From assembly GCA_003281685.1 (NCBI GenBank), contig QCBH01000004.1, positions 62,001 through 126,000 on the forward strand: a stretch of DNA of 64,000 nucleotides, in the 5' to 3' direction. Shown here one piece after another: positions 31,067-40,774 of this stretch. The translations under genes and the position numbers were made by a program. The notes below the pieces were generated by a model. It saw nothing but the letters and a program-made list of their open reading frames with translations. It ran no database searches and was not told where the DNA came from. Every line of letters starts with the position of its first letter. The first letter of the stretch is position 1. Source of the stretch: Prochlorococcus sp. AG-347-E23. Lineage in GTDB: Bacteria; Cyanobacteriota; Cyanobacteriia; PCC-6307; Cyanobiaceae.

Positions 31067-31297
31067 ATGTCCAGTAATGCTGAAAAGCTTTATAAGTTAA
31101 TAGCCAACGATTCCAAAAAGAAACAAAGTCTGTTTATGACAGCCTTAACTAATCCCAAAAAAGCCTTAGATAAAATATGCGATATTGGCAACGAGTTAAA
31201 TATTTCTGTGACTAAAGAAGAGGTTATTGAATATTTGAGTACTATTGATGATGAGGCAACTAAAATGTGGTTAATCAAGGCTCGAGGAGGTCTTTAG
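31067..31297 (+). CDS. Small Nif11-like protein ending in RGGL
   Basis: 76 aa; AEKLYKLIANDSKKKQSLFMTALTNPKKALDKICDIGNELNISVTKEEVIEYLS resembles a Nif11 N-terminal pattern; C-terminus KARGGL. Confidence 0.5.
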   Translation: MSSNAEKLYKLIANDSKKKQSLFMTALTNPKKALDKICDIGNELNISVTKEEVIEYLSTIDDEATKMWLIKARGGL

Positions 31298-31451
31298 GAA
31301 AAGGTTTTGAATAATTATTATTTTGATTAGGAATAGGTTTTATTCTTTTGTTGTAGCCACCTCCACCAGCCAAAGTCCAAAAAAACCAATAACTTGGAAT
31401 TGCAAGAGCTGCAGCTATGAAAATCACTACAATTTGTTCTATTCTTTTCAT
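31275..31451 (-). CDS. Small single-TM protein (58 aa), not in the supplied ORF track
   Basis: Translates as MKRIEQIVVIFIAAALAIPSYWFFWTLAGGGGYNKRIKPIPNQNNNYSKPFPKDLLEP. Confidence 0.6.
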   Translation of the reverse strand: MKRIEQIVVIFIAAALAIPSYWFFWTLAGGGGYNKRIKPIPNQNNNYSKPFPKDLLEP

Positions 31452-31523
31452 GATTTAATTTTATTCCACAAAATATTTTTTAGTAAATAAGCCACAGATT
31501 TTGTAAATTCTATTTTTAAAACA

Positions 31524-33149
31524 GTGATTAGATTTGAAGATGTAAGCAAAATTTATTCTACAGATGTTGTTTTAAAAAATATTAGTTGGGAGATTAAAAA
31601 AGGAGAAAAAGTTGGCTTAGTTGGTTCAAATGGTGCAGGTAAATCAACCCAATTTAAGATCTTAATTGGAGAGGAAGAGCAAACAAGTGGAACGATCATC
31701 AAAGAGGGAAATCCTAAAATTGCCCATTTAAAACAGGAGTTTGATTGTAATTTGCATTTTTCAGTGAGACAGGAATTAGAAAGTTCTTTTAAAGATATAC
31801 AAATTGTTGCCATTAAACTTTTAGAAATTGAGAATAAAATGAAATCATTGGATATAAAGAAAAGTTCCGATGAACTTGAAATATTCGTAAATCAACTCGC
31901 AAAATATCAGGCAAAATTTGAAGTTTTAGGTGGTTATAAAATGCAATCTGATGTAGAAAAAATATTACCAAAATTAGGCTTTTCTATAGAAGATGCTGAT
32001 AAATTAGTTGGCAGTTTCTCAGGTGGTTGGCAGATGAAAGTTGCACTTGGAAAAATAATCTTACAAAATCCTGATTTACTTTTACTGGATGAACCAACCA
32101 ATCATTTAGATTTAGAAACTATTTTTTGGTTGGAAGAATATTTATCATCACTTAAGATTGCTGTTATTATAATCAGCCATGATAGATATTTTTTAGATAA
32201 ATTATGTAAAAAAATAATTTTTGTAGATAGAGGAACATCTGAAACATATAATGGGAACTATTCTTTTTTTGTAGAACAGAAATCTTTGAATGAAGAATCA
32301 CAAAATAAGGCATATCAATTACAACAAAAAGAAATTGAGTTGCAAAAGAGGTATATAGATAGATTTAGAGCTAGTGCAACTAGAAGTTCTCAAGCAAAGA
32401 GTAGAGAAAAACAATTAAAAAAGATTTCTAAAATTGATGCTCCCATAGCAAAATCAAAAAGTCCTGTTTTTAATTTTCCAGACTGCCCTCGCTCAGGAAA
32501 ATTAGTTCTAAATATCAAAAATTTATCTCATAGTTTCAATGATAAAATTCTTTTTTTAGATATTAATTTAAAGATTTCTTCTGGGGAGAAAATAGCAATA
32601 TTGGGACCTAATGGCTGCGGCAAATCTACATTGCTTAAAATGATTATGAAAAAAATATCACCTGAAATTGGAGAAATTAATCTTGGTAAACATAATATAA
32701 TTACTAGCTATTATGAACAGAATCAGGCTGAAGCACTTTCACTTGACGAAAGGGTTATAGATTTAATATATAATAAGTCTCCAGAATGGTCCCAAAAAAA
32801 AGTTAGAACATTTTTAGGGGGTTTTGGCTTTCAAAATGAAACTGTTTTTAAATATATTAAACAACTCAGTGGGGGAGAAAAGGCAAGATTAGCATTGGCG
32901 CTCATGATTATTAATCCTAGTAATTTTCTTCTTTTGGACGAACCAACTAATCATTTGGATCTCCAATCTAAAGAAAACTTAGAATTAGCAATTAAAAATT
33001 ATAAAGGTTCATTATTAATTATTTCTCATGATCGGTATTTTATTTCAAAGGTTGCAAATAGAATTGTTGAAATTAAAGATTCAAAGTTATTTTCATATGA
33101 TGGTAATTACGAATATTTTTTAGAAAAAACTCAAAGCCAAAAAATTTGA
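31524..33149 (+). CDS. ABC-F family ATPase
   Basis: Two ATPase domains: GLVGSNGAGKSTQFKILIG / [30 protein letters not shown] / LLLDEPTNHLDLQS. GTG start. Confidence 0.94.
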   Translation: MIRFEDVSKIYSTDVVLKNISWEIKKGEKVGLVGSNGAGKSTQFKILIGEEEQTSGTIIKEGNPKIAHLKQEFDCNLHFSVRQELESSFKDIQIVAIKLLEIENKMKSLDIKKSSDELEIFVNQLAKYQAKFEVLGGYKMQSDVEKILPKLGFSIEDADKLVGSFSGGWQMKVALGKIILQNPDLLLLDEPTNHLDLETIFWLEEYLSSLKIAVIIISHDRYFLDKLCKKIIFVDRGTSETYNGNYSFFVEQKSLNEESQNKAYQLQQKEIELQKRYIDRFRASATRSSQAKSREKQLKKISKIDAPIAKSKSPVFNFPDCPRSGKLVLNIKNLSHSFNDKILFLDINLKISSGEKIAILGPNGCGKSTLLKMIMKKISPEIGEINLGKHNIITSYYEQNQAEALSLDERVIDLIYNKSPEWSQKKVRTFLGGFGFQNETVFKYIKQLSGGEKARLALALMIINPSNFLLLDEPTNHLDLQSKENLELAIKNYKGSLLIISHDRYFISKVANRIVEIKDSKLFSYDGNYEYFLEKTQSQKI

Positions 33150-33260
33150 TCAATTTTAATAAAATTTACAATTGGCTAAGTAAGATCACTCAATTATCTT
33201 TACATAGTTTACCGTCCTTGATTAATCTTAAAAATACAAAAACAAGTTTTAAAAATTTAA

Positions 33261-33404
33261 ATGAAAAATTACGATTTCCAAGAAAAACATTTTCATATTT
33301 CTGATCCTATTGAAAGTTATTTTGAATGCATTACTGCCTGCGATTTAAGGGATGGTAGATGTATTTCTAGATGTGTGGAAATACTGAAACGGAATGACAA
33401 TTAA
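33261..33404 (+). CDS. Small twin-CX3C cysteine protein (47 aa), not in the supplied ORF track
   Basis: Translates as MKNYDFQEKHFHISDPIESYFECITACDLRDGRCISRCVEILKRNDN. Confidence 0.65.
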   Translation: MKNYDFQEKHFHISDPIESYFECITACDLRDGRCISRCVEILKRNDN

Positions 33405-33409
33405 ATTTT

Positions 33410-34531
33410 TTAGTTATTTCGTAGATTAGTAATATCAGTTGGTATTACTTTTAAATTAATAAATTTATTTTTACGTTTCAATAATATATTTACTTGTTTT
33501 TTGATACCATTTTTATTAATTTGTTCAATTACGTCTGATGCGGTTTCAATATCTTTATTGCCTATTTTAATTAAAATATCATTTATCTTGATTCCACTTT
33601 TTTCAGCTGGACTGTTCGGTACTACATATCCAACTTTTACGACATTATTTGTTCTCTCAGAAATACTTTCTTCTATTATGCTAATTCCAATCATAGGATG
33701 TATTACTTTCCCATTGTTTAAAAGTTGATAGGCAATTTCTTTAGCTTTATTAATTGGGATTGCGAAACTCAAACCCGCTCCTGGTCCTGATCTTATTAAC
33801 GTATTAATACCAATTACTTCTCCATCGCTATTCAATAGTGGACCTCCAGAATTGCCAGGATTAATGGCAGCGTCTGTTTGTATCAGTTCAAGTTTTTTAT
33901 CATAAATTCCTAATTGAGTTACGTTTCTATTTAGATTACTGATAATACCAAGCGTAACTGTGTTTTCCAGTCCGAATGGATTTCCAACTGCTATAGCCCA
34001 ATCACCGACTTTAATCTTTGCAGAATCGCCCAATTTTGCTTTTGGCCAAGGCCCTTTCCCTTCAATCTTTAGCACAGCTAAATCAGTAAAAGAGTCTTGA
34101 CCTATCAGTTTAGCGTTTAATTTTTTGCCATTGGTTAAACCTACAATTACCTTATCTGATCCATTCACTACATGTGCATTGGTCATTACAAGTCCATCTG
34201 CAAATATAAATCCACTGCCTTGGTTTTGCTCTATCCTTGGTCGATTTTCGTTAGGCAAATCTAATCCAAAAAATCTTTCAAAATATGGGTCTATAAATAG
34301 TTGAGAATTTCTTGGAAAATTTCTTTTTTTAACATATCTTTGAGTATCAATTGTCACCACAGCTGCACCGGTTCTTTCAACAGCTTTAGTTATGAAAGAT
34401 TTTTTTGAATATAAATTAACTTCATTAATTTTTGGTTCACTTAACGGTTGAGATATCACTTTTGCAGGATATCTAGTGCCCACTGTAATTAATGCGGCGA
34501 TTAGTAATAGCTTTTGGATGTATCTCTTCAA
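33410..34531 (-). CDS. Trypsin-like serine protease with PDZ domain (HtrA/DegP family)
   Basis: GSGFIFADGLVMTNAHVVNGSDKVIVGL, QTDAAINPGNSGGPLLNSDGEVIGINTLI; C-terminal PDZ. Confidence 0.94.
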   Translation of the reverse strand: MKRYIQKLLLIAALITVGTRYPAKVISQPLSEPKINEVNLYSKKSFITKAVERTGAAVVTIDTQRYVKKRNFPRNSQLFIDPYFERFFGLDLPNENRPRIEQNQGSGFIFADGLVMTNAHVVNGSDKVIVGLTNGKKLNAKLIGQDSFTDLAVLKIEGKGPWPKAKLGDSAKIKVGDWAIAVGNPFGLENTVTLGIISNLNRNVTQLGIYDKKLELIQTDAAINPGNSGGPLLNSDGEVIGINTLIRSGPGAGLSFAIPINKAKEIAYQLLNNGKVIHPMIGISIIEESISERTNNVVKVGYVVPNSPAEKSGIKINDILIKIGNKDIETASDVIEQINKNGIKKQVNILLKRKNKFINLKVIPTDITNLRNN

Positions 34532-34704
34532 TTTTGATTTTTTTATATTCTTCGAGAGATTTAATTCACCATAACGGTTTAATTTAAATATAACTACTAA
34601 TTAAATTAATTGAATCTAGAGAATAAATTAATGACTTAAAATAGCTAAATTTCTTTTTTTCGGGCTATGATACTAAACATATAACTAACTAATTTATAAA
34701 TTAA

Positions 34705-34968
34705 ATGACTATTCTATTTCCAATTATATATTCAGCAGCCTTAACTTATTTAGTTTGGAAAGCTTTTAAAGTAATGTCTAATGGTTGGGGTATATCCGAT
34801 AATAAAAATAAAAGTTTAAGTTCTTCCAGTTTTAAACAAAAAAAGTACACAATACATCCAGAACTTTTAGATAAATCAGGAAACATAACAGAAGAGGAGC
34901 TATTAACAGTAAGATTTTCGAATGATAATGACTCTACATTAGAAGAAAAGGGTACAACAACTGATTAA
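34705..34968 (+). CDS. DUF2973-like cyanobacterial protein
   Basis: N-terminal TM and KYTIHPELLDKSGNITEEELLTVRFSNDND. Confidence 0.65.
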   Translation: MTILFPIIYSAALTYLVWKAFKVMSNGWGISDNKNKSLSSSSFKQKKYTIHPELLDKSGNITEEELLTVRFSNDNDSTLEEKGTTTD

Positions 34969-34992
34969 TCAAATTACATCTAAGGAAAAAAA

Positions 34993-35376
34993 TTGGAATT
35001 AAGAACAAAAATTGTTTCAGCGGTAATAAGATCTCTCAAATTACCGCCAAGATTTCGTTTAAAAATGGTTAAAGAAGATCCAGTTAGACTTGAACTAAGT
35101 CTTACTCCCTCCTACGGTAAAAATCCAGTTATTGTTGGTTTAGTTGAATCTTTAGACTTAGTCGCTCGAAGGGATAGAGAAGGTAGATTACCTAGAGATC
35201 TTCAAGGGACTTGGGATTGGACTGTAAGGCATGGCAAAGTTAGTACTGGAGGTTGGAATCCTATGTTAAAAGAAGCATTGCAAACAATGTTTGATACAGG
35301 ATTGCCAGCTATTGTATATGAGGAATTAACTGGTGATGAGTATCGACCTGTTGATGGTGTAAGACATGTTAAATAA
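34993..35376 (+). CDS. Conserved cyanobacterial hypothetical protein
   Basis: 127 aa, globular composition (LELSLTPSYGKNPVIVGLVESLDLVARRDREGRLPRDLQGTWDW). Confidence 0.75.
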   Translation: MELRTKIVSAVIRSLKLPPRFRLKMVKEDPVRLELSLTPSYGKNPVIVGLVESLDLVARRDREGRLPRDLQGTWDWTVRHGKVSTGGWNPMLKEALQTMFDTGLPAIVYEELTGDEYRPVDGVRHVK

Positions 35377-35445
35377 TTAATATATTATTTATCATAAATT
35401 CTTACTTAAAACGTTAAAATAGTTTGAAAGAAAATTTAGTTAATT

Positions 35446-35592
35446 ATGAATGATGACAATCAACCAAGATTTGGCTTTGTAAATTTTGCAGAAACCTGGA
35501 ATGGTCGTATGGCAATGATGGGCATCTTGATTGGCCTTGGTACTGAATTAATTACTGGACAAAGCATTCTTCGTCAAATTGGAATAGGTTAA
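35446..35592 (+). CDS. hli: High light-inducible protein (48 aa), not in the supplied ORF track
   Basis: Translates as MNDDNQPRFGFVNFAETWNGRMAMMGILIGLGTELITGQSILRQIGIG; ExWNGRMAMMG HLIP motif. Confidence 0.92.
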   Translation: MNDDNQPRFGFVNFAETWNGRMAMMGILIGLGTELITGQSILRQIGIG

Positions 35593-35596
35593 TATT

Positions 35597-35938
35597 TTAC
35601 TTTACTTCTTCTGCTTTCACTTCAATGGTACTTTCACTGGGCTTTTTATCTAAATTATTATTCTTATTTATATTCTCTAAATCAGTACCACAATTCATGC
35701 AGATTTCATTCAAACCTAATGATATAGCTCCACAATTACTACATGTCTTAATCTTAGATTTGTAAGAATTAAACCCTATAAACACTAAAGCTAATAATAA
35801 AAGAGGAATTAGAAATAAAAGAAGTACGATATTTCCAACAAAGCTAATGAAAAAATTAAATCCAAAAATTGGAATAACGATAAGTATGATTAATAAGTAT
35901 GTAAGAAGATTTTTATTAGCTTTGAGAAAATAATTCAT
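35597..35938 (-). CDS. Two-TM protein with C-terminal zinc ribbon
   Basis: Hydrophobic N-terminus then CSNCGAISLGLNEICMNCGTDLE (paired CX2C). Confidence 0.7.
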   Translation of the reverse strand: MNYFLKANKNLLTYLLIILIVIPIFGFNFFISFVGNIVLLLFLIPLLLLALVFIGFNSYKSKIKTCSNCGAISLGLNEICMNCGTDLENINKNNNLDKKPSESTIEVKAEEVK

Positions 35939-35949
35939 CCTAGGTATTC

Positions 35950-36879
35950 TTATTTATAGTTTCTTTTTTTATTTACTAGGGTCATATTAGCAATAACAAC
36001 GCTCCAACACTGTCCAAAATATAAAATCACTCCTAATAGCCATACCCACAAAGTAAGTACAAGAAAACCTCCAATAAAACCGTATGCTTGAAATCTTACT
36101 CCAAGCGAGAGAATACTTTTACTCACTGCTAGATTCAAAGTGGTTAGGCCAATTCCAATAAGAAAAGATCCAGGTAAAAGTGGTTTCAATGGAACTTTTC
36201 TACTAGGTAAAAGTGCTTGTAATAAAAGAGCCATTAAAGAAAAGCCAATTAGTGGTATTGCAAATTGACCAACTTGTAATAGCGGCAACTTTAATAATAA
36301 ATCAGAAATAAGATTATTCGATTTTGAAAGATTTTCTAAAACGTTACTTGGGATCATCCTAAGATTTGCACTAATCTGATCAAGTACCATTAAAAAACCA
36401 ATAAAGAATACTATTAAAAAGGCTTCAACTCTATTTCGGAGAAACTTTGAAGCTTGTACCCTCCAAGCAGCATTAACTTTTTTTGAAGGAATTTCGTCCT
36501 CCCAAAGCCTATCTGAACCTCTTTGGAGAGATAGATAGGCATTCCCCGCTGTAAAAAGCAAAAACATAGCACCTAGAACACCTGCTCCAAAACCTTGATC
36601 TATCAAATTAAATAATGTTGTTTCTACTAACTCAACTACTGAAGGAGGTAAAAGCTGAGCTGCAATAGAAATTATTTGTTGATCTAATCCTTCTTGTTTT
36701 CCCAAGAACCATGAAGCTATTGAAAGAGAAATCAGAAGAATAGGAAAAAATGATTGAAGTGTGTAGTATGCGAATGCTGCGCTTAAATCAACACAATCAG
36801 ATTTGCTCCATCGCTCACATGCTCCCCATAAACTTTTAAGTATCCATGTTGAACTTCGCTGCATATTAATTTTTTTCAA
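35950..36879 (-). CDS. YihY/virulence factor BrkB family membrane protein
   Basis: DLSAAFAYYTLQSFFPILLISLSIASWF, GAMFLLFTAGNAYLSLQRGSDRLWE. Confidence 0.92.
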   Translation of the reverse strand: MKKINMQRSSTWILKSLWGACERWSKSDCVDLSAAFAYYTLQSFFPILLISLSIASWFLGKQEGLDQQIISIAAQLLPPSVVELVETTLFNLIDQGFGAGVLGAMFLLFTAGNAYLSLQRGSDRLWEDEIPSKKVNAAWRVQASKFLRNRVEAFLIVFFIGFLMVLDQISANLRMIPSNVLENLSKSNNLISDLLLKLPLLQVGQFAIPLIGFSLMALLLQALLPSRKVPLKPLLPGSFLIGIGLTTLNLAVSKSILSLGVRFQAYGFIGGFLVLTLWVWLLGVILYFGQCWSVVIANMTLVNKKRNYK

Positions 36880-36955
36880 ATATTTTATTTATTTGCTTAT
36901 TTTTTATTGTATCTAAATAAGAAATTTTTCAAGCAATTATTTTTTTATGATGCAA

Positions 36956-37771
36956 CTATTTTTCCAATAATAAATTTCCCCATGGCTTTAAAGTTTCAAC
37001 TTTTTCTTTAGATCTACAAGCAATTAATGGAAAATTAACATCACTCAAGTCTTCTCCTGAAACTAAATTTAAAGGATCTTTGTTTAACCACTCTATAGAA
37101 CAATTTAGTTCTTCTAATAGCAGCCAGGCTGCTGCAATATCCCATATTTTTGGGGTTGATTCTATTGCTCCAAAAGTTTGTCCCATCGCCACACTCGTTA
37201 GATTTAAACTCGATACACCTAAGAGTCTGATTTTGCCAGGAAATACTGAGTTTGGTTTTTTTTGTAAAATTTTTATTGATCTACTGCACAAAGAAATGCA
37301 TTCACTTTGACGATTATTTTGGCTAGGATCTATTTTCTGGTTATTTAACCAAACCCCTTTGCCTTTTATGGATAAAAACTTTTTTTTCAATGTAGGAATT
37401 ATTAAAAAAGAAGATTGCGGTTTACCATCAACGAACCTTGCTACTGATATAGACCAGTAAGGAATACCTGCAGCAAAGTTAGTTGTTCCATCGAGTGGAT
37501 CGACCACCCAATAAGCTTTTGAGTTTGGAATTAACTTTTCCCCTTCTTCACTAAGGACTCCCTCTCCTGGAGCTATTGAAGCTAAGCCATCTACGATTGT
37601 TTTGTCACTCCATAAATCACAGCTTGTTAACAATGATCCGTCTGCTTTATTGCTGGCGCTAATATTTCCAAAATCCTTTTTCTGACGTTGACTAATTAAT
37701 TCAAATAAAGAATCTAATTCACTTAGTTGCTTATTAGTTAAATTTGATGGATTCATTTTTGTATATTGCAA
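36956..37771 (-). CDS. Inositol monophosphatase family protein
   Basis: VLSEEGEKL, YWVVDPLDGTTNFAAGIPYWSISVA, PKIWDIAAAWLLLEE. Confidence 0.92.
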   Translation of the reverse strand: MQYTKMNPSNLTNKQLSELDSLFELISQRQKKDFGNISASNKADGSLLTSCDLWSDKTIVDGLASIAPGEGVLSEEGEKLIPNSKAYWVVDPLDGTTNFAAGIPYWSISVARFVDGKPQSSFLIIPTLKKKFLSIKGKGVWLNNQKIDPSQNNRQSECISLCSRSIKILQKKPNSVFPGKIRLLGVSSLNLTSVAMGQTFGAIESTPKIWDIAAAWLLLEELNCSIEWLNKDPLNLVSGEDLSDVNFPLIACRSKEKVETLKPWGNLLLEK

Positions 37772-39186
37772 ATAGAATCAGTATCTTTAATTTTAGTATT
37801 ATTACTACCCAAACAATTTTTACTTATTTCAATAAAAGTTAATCTTTCTAATTCATCTAAATTCAGATTGTAATTATATATTGCATTAATATTTTTTGAT
37901 TTTGCATTACTTAATTCACTTTGCCTAACGAGAACATCTTTTAGAGTTGATATTCCAACATCATATCTAAGTCTGGAAAGCCTTAAAGACTCTTTGCTGG
38001 ATTTTAATTCTTTAAGAGAAGAAATTATTTTCTCTTCATTTAATTTAAGATTTAAGTAGGCTTTACTAATATTTGTTGTCAAAACATTTTTTAGATTTTC
38101 ATAAGCATATTTTTCAGCTTCTGCATCTGCTAATTTTGATTTGTAAGAGTTCTTATTTTGTCCGCCATCAAAAATATTCCATGAAAAATTCAGACTTATG
38201 GTATTTGTATAATTAGATCCAGATTCTTCTGAGTCAATAACCTCGGACAGTGTGTCACCTTTTGTGAATATACTAGATAATGAATTGCTGATATAAATAT
38301 TTGGCTTATTTTGAGCTAAAAAACTATTTGCTTGGCTTATTTTGATTGATTTTTGAAGAAAAAGATTTTTTAAGGAAAGATTTCTTTTTAAACCTTCATT
38401 AATATTTTTATTCAATCTATGATTCCAGAATCCTATTAAATTTTGCTCATTATTACTTACGATATTCTCCTTAATATTAAGAATCTCTTTAAGAGAAATT
38501 TTATTAATTTCATGTTCTATTTTCTTTTCATTAAGTGATTGTTTATCTCGAGATAATTGAGCTTCTGCTTCAAGAACTTCAAATTTTGTACCAATTCCAG
38601 CATCTAACTTCGCTTTAGCATTTTCTAAACTTGTAATTGATAAATCAAGTGTGAATTTTCTATTTTGAATATCTTGATATGACTTTTGGTATTTGTGATA
38701 CCTGTTTCTTGCCTCTTGAATTAAATCTTTTTTCTTAATCTCATAATTATTTTCTGCAATTTTGTAATTTGTTTTGGCAATATTGATTTCTGATTCTCTA
38801 AGTGGGGCAATTACATCCCATTTAATATTCAGTGTGGGATTAGCCGATAATTGTGATGTTTTTAAAGTAGGTGAATTGCTATTATACTTTTTACCTGCGA
38901 CATATTTTGGTAACCCATTTGCTTGAAAATCTAAGGATGGATATCTTTTGGCAATTTGACTGGAAAGATTAAATCTCGCAGAAGCTACTAAGTTTTGTAA
39001 TGACTTTAATTCTTGATTATTTAATACAATTTTTTCTATTTCTTGATAATCAATAAAAGTGATATTTGGTTTTTCTTCTAGAACATTATCAATATAATTT
39101 TTTGTTTCGCTCGCTAGTGCATTAAGAGAGTTGATACTTAGAGCAAGTGGCAAGAATAAGATAGGATTTATTACTCTTCTAAGCAT
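37753..39186 (-). CDS. TolC-family outer membrane efflux protein
   Basis: Signal peptide, repeated coiled-coil; AKLDAGIGTKFEVLEAEAQLSRDKQSL, LRYDVGISTLKDVLVRQSELSNAK. Confidence 0.9.
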   Translation of the reverse strand: MLRRVINPILFLPLALSINSLNALASETKNYIDNVLEEKPNITFIDYQEIEKIVLNNQELKSLQNLVASARFNLSSQIAKRYPSLDFQANGLPKYVAGKKYNSNSPTLKTSQLSANPTLNIKWDVIAPLRESEINIAKTNYKIAENNYEIKKKDLIQEARNRYHKYQKSYQDIQNRKFTLDLSITSLENAKAKLDAGIGTKFEVLEAEAQLSRDKQSLNEKKIEHEINKISLKEILNIKENIVSNNEQNLIGFWNHRLNKNINEGLKRNLSLKNLFLQKSIKISQANSFLAQNKPNIYISNSLSSIFTKGDTLSEVIDSEESGSNYTNTISLNFSWNIFDGGQNKNSYKSKLADAEAEKYAYENLKNVLTTNISKAYLNLKLNEEKIISSLKELKSSKESLRLSRLRYDVGISTLKDVLVRQSELSNAKSKNINAIYNYNLNLDELERLTFIEISKNCLGSNNTKIKDTDSICNIQK

Positions 39187-39211
39187 GTTTTATAGTATCG
39201 AAGTTATGCGA

Positions 39212-40588
39212 TTAACCGATCAAAGTATTAATAATATCATTTGAATCATCAAGAACGTGAATTTTGGTATCTAATTGATTTTCCACTTCTTTAATATTTT
39301 TATCATCTAAAAATAAATCAGTATTAAGTTTTAACATAATAGATGGTATGTAAATAGCTTCTCCTAAATCCTTATTTTTCAACCCGCAAATTAAGTCTTC
39401 ACCAGTAAGAAGACCTGTAACAACTTGATCTTGACCCCAATAAATACTTGGTAAACCATATAAATTAATTGTTAATCCATCAATTAAGTTCAATTTCTTA
39501 ACTGTAGGAGTTAGGGCTTCATAAACTAATTTACCAACAATCCAGCTGACTTTTTTTGGCTGTTTTATTTTTTTCGGCAGATTCTTAGACTTCTCACTTA
39601 ATATCTTTAGAAAGGTTCTAATTGATCCAACTCCATTAGATTCTTGCGGCATATTTTCGTAAGTTTTATAACTAGGTAAATTTGAACCAGCTATTAAATA
39701 CCATTCGTCTGCTAGCCAACAAAAACGAGTCCCGAGAGTAATTTGTAGAGAGGCTTGAATTCTCTCTACCTGTTTGATCGTTTTTATTGCATATTCTGGG
39801 CTTATTGATTTTAAGCCATCATTTTCAGGTCTAAATTTTGTAAGTCCTACAGGAACTATTGCAACTGAAAGTACTGTCCGAGAATTTTTTGTGTAGAATT
39901 CAGAAAGTTCCAAAATTGATTTCTCAAGAATATCCCCATCATTTATATCTGGACAAACAACAATTTGAGCATGTATTTGAATTGAGTTTTTTTCAAACCA
40001 AGAAATTTGATCAATGATCATGCCTGCTTTTTTATTTTTTAATAATTTTTCTCTTGTGAAGGGATCAGTAGCATGAACTGAAATAAAAAGTGGGGATAGT
40101 TTTTGGGTGGCAATTCTTTCCCAGTCTTCTTTTTTTAAATTCGTGAGAGTTAGATAAGAGCCATATAAGAAACTTAATCTATAATCATCATCTTTTATAT
40201 ATAGGCTTTTTCTTTTACCGCTTGGCTGTTGATCAATAAAACAAAATGGACATTTATTATTGCATTGCTTGATTGAATCAAATAATGCATCTTTAAAATT
40301 AATACCTAAATTAACGTCTTGATCTTTTTCAATACTTATATTGTGAATTTCTTGATTTTTATCTAAAACTGATATGTCTAAAATTTCTTCACTAATGAGA
40401 ATCTGATAATCAATTAAATCTCTTGGTTTTTTCCCATTAATACTAATAATTGAATCACCTGATTCAAATCCTATTTCTTGAGCGATGGAATTAGCTTCAA
40501 TACTTTCAATTTCTGCAGGATTTATTTTATGAGTAATACTAGGAACCAAAAGATCATTAGAATCTTTGTAATTAATTTCTTGCCACAC
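39212..40588 (-). CDS. DUF512/TIGR03279-type radical-SAM-like protein with PDZ-like N-terminus
   Basis: QCNNKCPFCFIDQQPSGKRKSLYIKDDDYRLSFLYGSYLTLTNL; FWCLADEWYL-like C-terminal region (RFCWLADEWYLIAG). Confidence 0.88.
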   Translation of the reverse strand: MWQEINYKDSNDLLVPSITHKINPAEIESIEANSIAQEIGFESGDSIISINGKKPRDLIDYQILISEEILDISVLDKNQEIHNISIEKDQDVNLGINFKDALFDSIKQCNNKCPFCFIDQQPSGKRKSLYIKDDDYRLSFLYGSYLTLTNLKKEDWERIATQKLSPLFISVHATDPFTREKLLKNKKAGMIIDQISWFEKNSIQIHAQIVVCPDINDGDILEKSILELSEFYTKNSRTVLSVAIVPVGLTKFRPENDGLKSISPEYAIKTIKQVERIQASLQITLGTRFCWLADEWYLIAGSNLPSYKTYENMPQESNGVGSIRTFLKILSEKSKNLPKKIKQPKKVSWIVGKLVYEALTPTVKKLNLIDGLTINLYGLPSIYWGQDQVVTGLLTGEDLICGLKNKDLGEAIYIPSIMLKLNTDLFLDDKNIKEVENQLDTKIHVLDDSNDIINTLIG

Positions 40589-40774
40589 AATTCAATGCAA
40601 AATACTCTTGTTTATATTTATTCTAAACTTAAATATGACTCAAAGTGTATTAAATACTTTTAAAATATCAAATAAGAGTGTGAAATTAAGGGCCTTCACT
40701 TTATTAAAATATGGCATTCGCAGTTTTCTAAAACACGATTTAAATTAATTAAAATAAACAAAAAACTTCATTCA

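Noticed and set aside
40589-40774. GTGAA...TTCAC hairpin between the DUF512 and DUF3120 genes
   Set aside because: 5-bp stem in AT-rich DNA without T-run or extended pairing; expected by chance.
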